DNA of 18,463 nucleotides, from contig JANYAL010000208.1 in the NCBI GenBank assembly GCA_025361325.1, forward strand, positions 1 through 18,463, read 5' to 3'. The DNA comes from Bacteroidota bacterium (GTDB lineage: Bacteria > Bacteroidota > Bacteroidia > Chitinophagales > Chitinophagaceae). Position 1 is the first letter of the stretch. The number at the start of each line of letters is the position of its first letter. The notes beneath the pieces are model-generated. The model was not told the DNA's origin. It did not search any database and worked only from the letters and a program-made list of their open reading frames with translations. Shown in pieces: positions 7,935 through 14,493 of this stretch. The position numbers were made by a program, and so were the translations under genes.

Positions 7935-8111
7935 TTGAATATGTTTTGAGGATAAAAACATAAATCGCTTATTAGATGCTGAAAATGCCCCGATTGTTGC
8001 TTATGTACATAAACCTTTTGCACACATTTTATGTAATTGCTGATTTCATGTAAATAACGATTTTTTTATAAACTTATTATTAACCAATTGAGCAAATCCC
8101 GATTTAAAAAT

Positions 8112-8141
8112 TTGTCTGTCACGCTAATTAAAGTAGGTTTG
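8112..8141 (+). promoter_or_regulatory. transketolase promoter, full Bacteroidota consensus
   Basis: TTG (8112-8114), exactly 19 bases, then TAGGTTTG (8134-8141) is a perfect match to the Bacteroidota housekeeping-sigma promoter (TTG-N19-TAnnTTTG). Transcription would start near 8148, about 85 bases before the ATG at 8233. Confidence 0.75.
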
Positions 8142-8232
8142 CATGACCCGTTGTAGCTGTACCCAATCCGGCGATTCAACAGGGAATATAAGCTTGTCCT
8201 TATTTAGTCAAATTAATTATAATTAATATTTT

Positions 8233-9066
8233 ATGAGCGATTTAACTGAAATAGCCTCACAGATTCGCAGGGATATCGTAAGAATGGTCCATGCAGTACA
8301 AAGTGGTCATCCGGGTGGTTCTTTAGGATGTGCCGATCTGTTAACAGCTCTTTATTTTAAAGTTATGAAGCACGATCCCCATTTCAGTATGGACGGTATC
8401 GGGCAGGATCTTTTCTTTCTCAGTAATGGCCATATATCTCCCCTTTTCTACAGTGCACTGGCGCGAAGCGGTTATTTTCCCGTGCAGGAGCTGAGTACTT
8501 TCCGAAAAATCAACAGCCGGCTCCAGGGTCATCCTGCAACACATGAACACCTGCCCGGTGTAAGGATCGCCAGCGGATCTTTAGGACAGGGTATGAGTGT
8601 GGCTATAGGTGCTGCACTGGCCAAAAAACTCAATTTAGATGACCGAATCGTTTATTCCTTACATGGCGACGGGGAACTGGATGAAGGCCAGAACTGGGAA
8701 GCCATCATGTTCGCTGCGCATAAAAAAGTAGATAATCTTATTGCTACCATTGACTGTAACGGGCAGCAGATCGATGGTCCTACGGAAAAAGTAATGGCCC
8801 TGGAAAATCTTGAAGCGAAATTCAATGCCTTTAACTGGGCGGTGATGAAAATGGACGGCAACGATATGGACGCTGTTGTAGCCGGCCTGGATCATGCCAG
8901 GTCTTTTACCGGAAAGGGCAAGCCGGTTGTGATTCTGATGAAGACCGTCATGGGCAAAGGAGTGGATTTTATGGAGGGTACCCACGAATGGCATGGTATA
9001 GCCCCCAATGATGAACAGTTACAAAAAGCACTGGCACAGTTACCTGAAACCCTGGGGGATTATTAA
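8233..9066 (+). CDS. transketolase, N-terminal (thiamine-diphosphate) subunit
   Basis: 277 residues forming only the N-terminal, TPP-pyrophosphate-binding half of transketolase, the pentose-phosphate-pathway enzyme that moves two-carbon units between sugar phosphates. The TPP motif is GDGELDEGQNWEAI (from G145) ending at N176 in TIDCNGQQ, about 30 residues as expected. Active-site histidines are at H26 (SGHPGG), H67 (SNGHISP) and H100 (QGHP). A full-length enzyme has about 660 residues; the pyrimidine-binding and C-terminal domains are missing, and the frame ends cleanly in TAA, not in a broken frame. Split transketolases are known, normally with the C-terminal gene next door; here the next gene lies on the opposite strand and is unrelated. 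The partner is presumably encoded elsewhere. Confidence 0.93.
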   Translation: MSDLTEIASQIRRDIVRMVHAVQSGHPGGSLGCADLLTALYFKVMKHDPHFSMDGIGQDLFFLSNGHISPLFYSALARSGYFPVQELSTFRKINSRLQGHPATHEHLPGVRIASGSLGQGMSVAIGAALAKKLNLDDRIVYSLHGDGELDEGQNWEAIMFAAHKKVDNLIATIDCNGQQIDGPTEKVMALENLEAKFNAFNWAVMKMDGNDMDAVVAGLDHARSFTGKGKPVVILMKTVMGKGVDFMEGTHEWHGIAPNDEQLQKALAQLPETLGDY

Positions 9067-9102
9067 GAGAAGATACTGGATTCCATATCCTTGATATAGC
9101 AT

Positions 9103-9122
9103 AAAGATCTCAATATCTTTTT
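9103..9122 (+). terminator. weak hairpin terminator after transketolase
   Basis: AAAGAT (9103-9108), loop CTCAAT, ATCTTT (9115-9120), then two more T. The 6-bp, AT-rich stem lies 36 bases after the stop codon and between convergent genes; it is nearly symmetrical and could serve either strand. Confidence 0.4.
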
Positions 9123-9146
9123 AAGAAATGTCCGGCACCGGCATCC

Positions 9147-10367
9147 TCACCTCAGTTCAAACACCTGTCTCGCTGCCTTTCTTGCAGGCAGCCAGGCAGC
9201 CAGGAATGCAATGGTTGTTGCGGTAAAAGCTACCAGCAAAAGGTCGGTAATAATTATCTTCACCGGGAAATAATCTACAAGAAACGATCCGCCCTCTATT
9301 TTAACCAGCTTGAAACTGACCTGAAGCCAGCACAATAATAGGGCAAGCAGGATGCCACTTACCGTACCAATCACACCCAGCAATAACCCTTCTGTAAGGA
9401 AAATCTTTTGAATACTGGCAGCCCTGCTTCCCATACTTTTCAGCACATTGATGTCTTTTCTTTTTTCAAGTACCAGCATCGTCAGGGCGCTCACCATATT
9501 GAAGGCCGCAAGTATGAGGATGAGGGTAAGCACACCATAAATGGCCCATTTCTCAAGTCTCATGGTAGTATACAGTCCGGTGTTCTGCTCGTACCTCGTC
9601 TCCACACTGTAATCAGCGCCAAGCAGTTTCTGAACCTCCACTTTTGCCTTTTTTTCATCTGTTCTTTCCCTGAGTTTTATTTCGATCCCGCTGTATTCAT
9701 CGGCACCAAGGCCCATTTGCTGTTTTACAAAGCCGGTGTTGGTGAGGGCATACGTATTGTCAAAATCCTGCTGGATAGTAAAAATTCCTGATGCCTGCAC
9801 GTTGCCTTCGCTCATCGACTGGAGCGGATCCTCCGCAGAAACGCTCTGCTTGGGTAATATAATGGTCAGCATGTCTGGCGGCAGGGCAGTATCCACATTT
9901 ATTCCAACGGCATTCTGTATGCCTGCCCCGGCTACTAACAGTGGATTCTCAGTTGTTCCGGTATTGTACACTCCCTTTACCGTCTTTGCCGCTACGCCGC
10001 TCACCCTGTCATAATTATCGTCTACCCCTTTCAGGTAAATGACTGTCTGGGCATCATGGTTCTTCAGCAGGGCTTTTTCCTCAGCTACCAGTGACAGGTT
10101 GTCGATGAAACCAATCCCATGCAGTGCCGAGATCTGTTTTGCAGAGAGTATGCAGGTCTTGCCTTTAGCGGGGATCACTTTCAGGTCGGTATAAAAGGAG
10201 GTATAGAGAGATTTGACCAGTCCTTCAAAGCCATTGAATACACTTAATACCAGTACCTGGCAGCAGGTAGCGAATGCTATTACACCCACCGTTACCCATG
10301 CAATGATATTGATGGCATTGGTGCTTTTCTTTGCTTTGAAATATCGCCAGGCGAAGGTCAGGTACAT
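9147..10367 (-). CDS. LolC/LolE-type FtsX-domain ABC permease
   Basis: 406-residue inner-membrane permease of the lipoprotein-releasing (LolC/E) or MacB-like type. Topology: one N-terminal helix (about 18-45, IIAWVTVGVIAFATCCQVLV then LSVFNGFEGL, where FNGFE is typical of LolC/E), a large periplasmic core domain (about 46-265), then three helices in the FtsX domain (about 272-297, 325-350, 368-392) with the ALTMLVLEKRKDINVLKSMG motif between the second and third. Such permeases pair with a LolD-type ATPase, which is absent from this window. It follows rbfA after 116 bp on the same strand, an arrangement I recall from other Bacteroidota. A degenerate heptamer repeat (10379-10412) occupies its leader. 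Confidence 0.88.
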   Translation of the reverse strand: MYLTFAWRYFKAKKSTNAINIIAWVTVGVIAFATCCQVLVLSVFNGFEGLVKSLYTSFYTDLKVIPAKGKTCILSAKQISALHGIGFIDNLSLVAEEKALLKNHDAQTVIYLKGVDDNYDRVSGVAAKTVKGVYNTGTTENPLLVAGAGIQNAVGINVDTALPPDMLTIILPKQSVSAEDPLQSMSEGNVQASGIFTIQQDFDNTYALTNTGFVKQQMGLGADEYSGIEIKLRERTDEKKAKVEVQKLLGADYSVETRYEQNTGLYTTMRLEKWAIYGVLTLILILAAFNMVSALTMLVLEKRKDINVLKSMGSRAASIQKIFLTEGLLLGVIGTVSGILLALLLCWLQVSFKLVKIEGGSFLVDYFPVKIIITDLLLVAFTATTIAFLAAWLPARKAARQVFELR

Positions 10368-10378
10368 ATTCGTTTGTA

Positions 10379-10412
10379 GTTCTTGTTCCTGGTTCTTAGT
10401 TCGTAGTTAACA
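10379..10412. repeat. degenerate heptamer tandem repeat (GTTCNTN)
   Basis: Consecutive units read GTTCTT (6 bases), GTTCCTG, GTTCTTA, GTTCGTA and GTTAACA on the plus strand. On the minus strand this is an A/C-rich run ending about 12 bases before the start codon of the Lol-like permease, hence in its untranslated leader. Confidence 0.65.
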
Positions 10413-10483
10413 TTTTGAAGAATATGCAGCAAAGTCTCATCCCTTCAGACCAATGGCTGCAACTAAAAACCACGTACTAAATA

Positions 10484-10846
10484 TTAAGAGCTTTCTCCCT
10501 TTTTAATATCATTGAACAGCTTCTCGATCTTATCAACATAGTCCAGGGTATCATCAATATAATACGTTAGCTGGGGCATGCTGCGGAGCTGGTGCCTCAC
10601 CCTGGAAGTGAGTTCCTTCTTTATTTCCCATCCGTGTTCCTCTATCTTTTTGAGGGTAGCGAAGGCATCGGGTATCTTGAAAAAGCTCAGGTATACCCTT
10701 GCTTCAAAGAGATCGGGTGTGATCTTCACCGAAGTGATAGATACCATGCCGCCATCCATCATGGACAGTCCCATACGCTGGAAGATATCACTCAATTCCC
10801 TGTTCAGGAGGCTTGCCACCTGTTTCTGCCTTTTACCTTCCAGCAT
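10484..10846 (-). CDS. rbfA: ribosome-binding factor A
   Basis: 120-residue KH-domain protein that binds the 30S subunit during late maturation of 16S rRNA and in cold adaptation. The family pattern is complete: N-terminal helix EGKRQKQVASLLNRELSDIF, the strand VSITSVKITPDLFEARVYLS, helix with KKIEEHGWEIKKEL, and the C-terminal RHQLRSMPQLTYYIDDTLDY and VDKIEKLF. Typical length is 110-135 residues. The ATG at 10846 is preceded by AAAAGGTAAAC, a reasonable ribosome binding site. It is divergent from the MsbA-type gene and likely co-transcribed with the downstream Lol-like permease. Confidence 0.95.
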   Translation of the reverse strand: MLEGKRQKQVASLLNRELSDIFQRMGLSMMDGGMVSITSVKITPDLFEARVYLSFFKIPDAFATLKKIEEHGWEIKKELTSRVRHQLRSMPQLTYYIDDTLDYVDKIEKLFNDIKKGESS

Positions 10847-10909
10847 ATGTTTACCTTTTTATAGCTGTAAAATTAGTTACTTTGCCCTTTCTATACCACT
10901 TTATTACAA

Positions 10910-12718
10910 ATGAAGAAATATTCGAGGGTCTTTAATTACCTGCGGCAATACAAATCTTCCATTGCCTGGTATTTTATTACGATCCTGCTCTCCATCATTT
11001 TCTCCATTCTTTCCATTGGCATGCTGCTTCCCTTCATGCAGTTGATCTTTGGGGTGAAGCAGGAGGGCATTCCCAAAGTTTCCACTAACCCGGTGATCCG
11101 TTTTGCCTCGGAACAACTGGACAACCTGATCAATAGCGGAAATGTGTACCATGCTTTAGGCGTTGTATGCCTGCTCATTATCATATCCATTTTCTTCAAA
11201 AACCTCTTTCTCTACCTTTCTTACAGGGCCATGGGACCGGTCAAGAACAAGATCGTGAACCACCTCCGGGTGGATATGTATAACAAAGTTTTACAGCTAC
11301 CTATCGGGTACTTCACCGAACAACGGAAAGGGGATCTCATGAGCAGGATGATCTATGATGTGAGTGAAGTGGAAGGTTCCATCGTGGGTACACTGGAAGG
11401 ATGGGTGAAGGACCCGATGACCATATTGATCAATCTCGGCGTATTGTTCTATATAAGCCCAAAACTCACTGCTTTCATTCTGCTCTGTATACCGGTTATG
11501 GGTTTTGTGATTGGCAGGCTGAGCCGTTCTTTGAAAAAGCAATCAGGCAGGGTGGCTGTCAAGGGCAGTGAAACGATCTCTACGATCGATGAAACCCTGG
11601 GCGGTTTAAGGGTAATCAAGGCCTTCAATATAGAAGATAAACTGAGAAATAAGTTTTTCAATATCAGTAACGACCTGTTGCGGGCCAGGATCCGGATTGG
11701 ATATAAGCGAGACCTGGCCTCACCCATGAGTGAGATGATGGGCGTAGCCATCTTTGCGGGTATACTCTGGTTCGGGGGCAGACTGGTACTGAGCGGGGAA
11801 CTGGGCCTCAACGGACCCCTGTTCCTGACCTATATGGGATTGTTCTACAATATCATCGATCCGGCAAAATCAATCTCTACCGCCTTTAGCAATATGCAGA
11901 AGGGCTCGGCCGCCATAGACAGGATCGAGGAAGTATTACAGGCACCGGTCAGCGTGGATGATAATCCGAATGGGAAAAAGATCGATTCTTTTACATCCGG
12001 TATTGAATTTAGGAATGTAGGTTTTCGATATGAGGATGCTGTCATCCTCAAAAACATCAACCTGAACCTGGGAAAAGGCAAGACGGTTGCTTTGGTGGGC
12101 AGCAGCGGTGCAGGAAAATCAACCCTTGCCGACCTGGTGCCCAGGTTTCATGATGCTGGCAGCGGCGAGATACTGGTGGATGGTACCAACATAAGGGATT
12201 ATTCCCTGCATTCTTTACGGGGTTTGATCAGCATTGTAACGCAGGAACCAATCCTGTTCAACGATTCGATCTCCAATAATATCGCATTGGGCATGGACAA
12301 TGCCACCCAGGCCGAGATAGAACAAGCTGCCCGGGTGGCCAACGCACATCATTTCATCATGCAAAAAGAAGATGGGTACCAAACCAATATCGGCGACAGG
12401 GGCGCCAAACTCAGCGGGGGCGAAAGGCAGCGGCTTACCATTGCAAGGGCCGTGCTGAAGAACCCGCCCATCCTGATACTGGATGAGGCCACTTCTTCGC
12501 TTGATACGGAAAGTGAGCGCCTGGTTCAGGATGCCATCAATAACCTCATGACCAACCGTACCTCCATCGTGATCGCCCACCGTTTATCCACCATACGCCA
12601 TGCCCATGAGATCATCGTATTGCAAAAAGGCGAGATCGTTGAACGGGGCACACACGACAGTCTCATCGCCCAGAACGGGTTCTACAAGAAACTGGTGGAT
12701 ATGCAGGAGGTGCGGTAA
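10910..12718 (+). CDS. MsbA-type ABC transporter (fused permease-ATPase)
   Basis: 602-residue half-transporter that functions as a homodimer in the inner membrane. An N-terminal exporter domain with six helices (about 17-320) is followed by a nucleotide-binding domain with Walker A GSSGAGKST (397-405), Q-loop Q445 (VTQEP), signature LSGGE (501-505), Walker B ILILDE (521-526) and H-loop H557 (IAHRLS). The domain order and similarity to MsbA suggest export of lipid A core or another lipid; lipid or peptide/drug export cannot be distinguished by sequence alone. The gene is probably monocistronic: upstream it diverges from rbfA across 63 bp, downstream lies a non-coding region and convergent genes. 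Confidence 0.93.
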   Translation: MKKYSRVFNYLRQYKSSIAWYFITILLSIIFSILSIGMLLPFMQLIFGVKQEGIPKVSTNPVIRFASEQLDNLINSGNVYHALGVVCLLIIISIFFKNLFLYLSYRAMGPVKNKIVNHLRVDMYNKVLQLPIGYFTEQRKGDLMSRMIYDVSEVEGSIVGTLEGWVKDPMTILINLGVLFYISPKLTAFILLCIPVMGFVIGRLSRSLKKQSGRVAVKGSETISTIDETLGGLRVIKAFNIEDKLRNKFFNISNDLLRARIRIGYKRDLASPMSEMMGVAIFAGILWFGGRLVLSGELGLNGPLFLTYMGLFYNIIDPAKSISTAFSNMQKGSAAIDRIEEVLQAPVSVDDNPNGKKIDSFTSGIEFRNVGFRYEDAVILKNINLNLGKGKTVALVGSSGAGKSTLADLVPRFHDAGSGEILVDGTNIRDYSLHSLRGLISIVTQEPILFNDSISNNIALGMDNATQAEIEQAARVANAHHFIMQKEDGYQTNIGDRGAKLSGGERQRLTIARAVLKNPPILILDEATSSLDTESERLVQDAINNLMTNRTSIVIAHRLSTIRHAHEIIVLQKGEIVERGTHDSLIAQNGFYKKLVDMQEVR

Positions 12719-13048
12719 AACACCATCCTGGTAAGTTATTATTGTGAATTTTGACTTGAATCCCAGGCGGGTTCAGTATAATAAATTAGATATTAATTGC
12801 GCATGACCTTTTTACGCTCCTCCCCGGTTCTAATAGGGCTCTTCGATATGATTTGTTTAGGTCGGGTGGCCTTTTTACCAATGAAGACCTGGTGAAGTCA
12901 TAGGGAAGACCTAAACAAATCCCCACCAAAACCTTTGTGGGGCACTTGTAAGACTGCCGTTTAAAACCCGTATAGCAGTTCCAATTTTCATACATTTTTT
13001 GGATCAGGTTTGCTGTATTACTAGTAAGGGAAAATGAGATCTGATAAT
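12719..13048. other. non-coding region between convergent genes, with inverted repeats
   Basis: 330 bp between the ends of the MsbA-type and VOC genes. I see no credible gene; a 69-codon minus-strand frame (12786-12995) is Cys/Arg-rich and unlike any family I know. It contains a perfect 14-bp inverted repeat (12850-12863 with 12908-12921), a small hairpin CCCCAC/GTGGGG (12921-12942), and ACTGC/GCAGT (12953-12979). No T run follows these, so they are not classical terminators. Confidence 0.6.
12850..12921. repeat. 72-bp hairpin element with perfect 14-bp inverted repeat
   Basis: GATTTGTTTAGGTC (12850-12863) is the exact reverse complement of GACCTAAACAAATC (12908-12921), with a 44-base loop. 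Inside, GAAGACCT occurs twice (12883-12890 and 12905-12912), so AGGTC in the left arm can pair with either copy. No target-site duplication is evident. It could be a miniature mobile-element remnant, a bidirectional transcript end or a structured RNA. Confidence 0.7.
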
Positions 13049-13399
13049 CTATGCCTCTTCGATAATTCCCACCGCATTACCCCATGGATCTATAACTGTC
13101 GCCATTTTAATACCTCCCCCAACTTCTTTGATCTTGCTACTGAGGATAGCCCCTGCATTTGTGAATTTCTTTACGGTCGCTTCTATATCATCCACTTTCC
13201 AGTATGCCACCGCCTGTGAACCTCTTTCCAGGACATCTTCAAAGTCGGGATCGAGCCCCAGTTCAAAGCCATTGATATCGAAACCAACATAAAAGACCTG
13301 ATCGAAATAGGGTTGCACGCCGGTAAGATCGGCATACCAGGCTTTTGCTTTCTGAAGGTCATCTACATGATATATGACGGTGCGTAGTTTTTTGAACAT
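13049..13399 (-). CDS. VOC (glyoxalase/bleomycin-resistance fold) family protein
   Basis: 116 residues, the size of a single vicinal-oxygen-chelate domain with two beta-alpha-beta-beta-beta modules. Module 1 has the signature KLRTVIYHVDDLQKAKAWYA with H10 as a possible metal ligand; module 2 has VAYWKVDDIEATVKKFTNAG, where the usual His is Tyr, and ends with IDPWGNAVGIIEE, whose Glu is another usual ligand position. Members include glyoxalase I, dioxygenases and antibiotic-binding proteins; incomplete conservation of the ligands means the activity cannot be assigned. It is read toward the MsbA-type gene, and its upstream region (13400-13480) is filled with CACAAAG-type repeats. Confidence 0.88.
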   Translation of the reverse strand: MFKKLRTVIYHVDDLQKAKAWYADLTGVQPYFDQVFYVGFDINGFELGLDPDFEDVLERGSQAVAYWKVDDIEATVKKFTNAGAILSSKIKEVGGGIKMATVIDPWGNAVGIIEEA

Positions 13400-13415
13400 A
13401 GTTCAAATTTATACT

Positions 13416-13480
13416 ACAAAGAAACACAAAGGAATAAAGACACACAAAGAATAGCTAAGAGAAACTATGTGTATCCTTTT
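13416..13480. repeat. imperfect CACAAAG-type palindromic repeat region
   Basis: Three close copies of (AC)ACAAAG occur at 13416-13421, 13424-13431 and 13442-13449. A partly complementary stretch, CTATGTGTATCCTTTT (13465-13480), matches AAAGGAATAAAGACACACA in reverse with gaps. It resembles the short dispersed intergenic repeats of the ACAAAGG...CACAAAG kind seen in many environmental bacteria. Confidence 0.4.
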
Positions 13481-13482
13481 GA

Positions 13483-13516
13483 CAAAAAAAAGAGAATCGC
13501 TTACACAATTCTCTTT
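13483..13516 (-). terminator. rho-independent terminator of the ileS-DksA-like operon
   Basis: Read on the minus strand: AAAGAGAAT (13516-13508), a 10-base loop, ATTCTCTTT (13497-13489), then a run of T through 13484. The 9-bp perfect stem begins 44 bases after the stop codon at 13560. Confidence 0.8.
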
Positions 13517-13559
13517 ACAAATTTTTATGCCTGGTTCCCCATCAGGGGGTGGGTGGGTA

Positions 13560-14492
13560 TTACTTGATAGCTCCCATCTTAGCCTCAATACTCAAAGTAG
13601 CATGTGGCACGGCGCGTAAGCGGGCTTTATCGATCAGGCGACCGGTAACCCGGCAGATACCATAGGTCTTGTTCTCGATACGCATCAGGGCTTTTTCCAG
13701 GTGATCGATGAATGTGATCTGGCGGCTGGCCATCTGGCTAAGCTGTTCCCTTTCCATACTCATGCTGCCATCTTCCATGGTCATGTAACGGGCATCATCA
13801 TTATCGCCTCCCATCTCATCCTTGCGGGTGATAAGGCCCTGCAGGTAAGATAATTCTTTCTTTGCCGATTCCAGTTTGCGTTGAATCAGTTCCCTGAATT
13901 CGGCCAGGTCGGCATCAGAATACCTTACAATGGGTGCTCCCAGGTCATGTACCGGCTGATCCAGAACCGATTTGGTGAAATCCGGCTGGTATTTACGGGA
14001 TGTTTTGGTATTGATTTTAGGCAGAACCACCGGTTTGGCAGGGATGATCTTGATATCTTTGGCCTTTAAAGGTTGAGTTGATTTTACAGGTACGGATTTA
14101 GCTAATACTTTCTTAACTATAGATTTATTTATTACGGCTTTCTTTAATTCTGGTTTTTTTGGCATTGGTTTCATTGCGGTCTTTCCGCCTTTTAGAGGTA
14201 CAGCTTTTGCAGGTATGGTTTTCTTATGTACTGGTTTAGGGATAGATTTCGCTGATTTAGTATGAACAGACTTAACAGACTTAACAGACTTAACAGGCTT
14301 CACTGCCTTTTTAAGTGCAGGCTTGCTGGCTTTTGGAACTGGTTTATGGGCAGCCTTCTTTACAGGTTTCAGCGCTTTTTTAGGAGCTGATTTTACATTT
14401 TTCTTAGCAGGAGCTGCTTTTTTTACGGGTTTTGCAGGCTTTTTTGGAACAGCCTTCCCGGATTTGCCGGGTGCATGCTTTTTTGTTGCCAT
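13560..14492 (-). CDS. TraR/DksA-like protein with histone H1-like Lys/Ala/Pro tail
   Basis: 310 residues in two parts. Residues 1 to about 165 are a highly basic, low-complexity Lys/Ala/Pro/Val tail (AKPVKKAAPAKK, ALKPVKKAAHKPV, VKSVKSVKSV), like histone H1 or bacterial H1-like proteins. Residues about 190-310 are a DksA/TraR domain: coiled coil from FRELIQRKLESAKKELSYL, tip DNDDARYMTME (acidic residues and A234, resembling the DxxDxA tip of DksA), second helix, then the zinc-finger region YGICRVTGRLIDKARLRA and PHATLSIEAK. Only C280 remains of the four zinc cysteines, a state common in Bacteroidota homologues. DksA binds RNA polymerase with ppGpp; the tail suggests DNA or RNA binding. Its ATG lies one base after the ileS stop, with an A-rich AAAAAAAGG site upstream, so it is co-transcribed with ileS. 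Confidence 0.9.
   Translation of the reverse strand: MATKKHAPGKSGKAVPKKPAKPVKKAAPAKKNVKSAPKKALKPVKKAAHKPVPKASKPALKKAVKPVKSVKSVKSVHTKSAKSIPKPVHKKTIPAKAVPLKGGKTAMKPMPKKPELKKAVINKSIVKKVLAKSVPVKSTQPLKAKDIKIIPAKPVVLPKINTKTSRKYQPDFTKSVLDQPVHDLGAPIVRYSDADLAEFRELIQRKLESAKKELSYLQGLITRKDEMGGDNDDARYMTMEDGSMSMEREQLSQMASRQITFIDHLEKALMRIENKTYGICRVTGRLIDKARLRAVPHATLSIEAKMGAIK
14265..14300. repeat. 9-bp tandem repeat, four copies, inside the DksA-like gene
   Basis: AACAGACTT is repeated exactly at 14265-14273, 14274-14282 and 14283-14291, and with one change (AACAGGCTT) at 14292-14300. On the minus strand it encodes Val-Lys-Ser units of the basic tail (residues about 65-76). The unit is a multiple of three, so copy-number changes keep the frame. 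Confidence 0.85.
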
Positions 14493-14493
14493 A

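Larger units (their letters stand above)
7897..8232. other. divergent intergenic region between the wecA-like gene and transketolase
   Basis: 336 bp of AT-rich DNA. It holds a candidate -7 box for the minus-strand wecA-like gene near 7927 and a full-consensus promoter for the plus-strand transketolase gene at 8112-8141. The transketolase leader is about 85 bases long, ends in an AT-rich run (AATTAATTATAATTAATATT) without a Shine-Dalgarno site, and shows no convincing riboswitch fold by eye. The middle (about 7940-8110) shows nothing I can name. Confidence 0.6.

Noticed and set aside
8148..8232. Riboswitch (for example TPP) in the transketolase leader
   Set aside because: The 85-base leader shows no TPP-box sequence or convincing fold by eye.
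10847..10909. Promoter for the MsbA-type gene in the 63-bp gap to rbfA
   Set aside because: TTACTTTG resembles the -7 box but is one base short of TAnnTTTG and no TTG lies at the right distance; not supportable.
12786..12995. 69-codon minus-strand frame in the region after the MsbA-type gene
   Set aside because: It overlaps the inverted repeat, is rich in Cys and Arg, has no ribosome binding site and matches no family I know.
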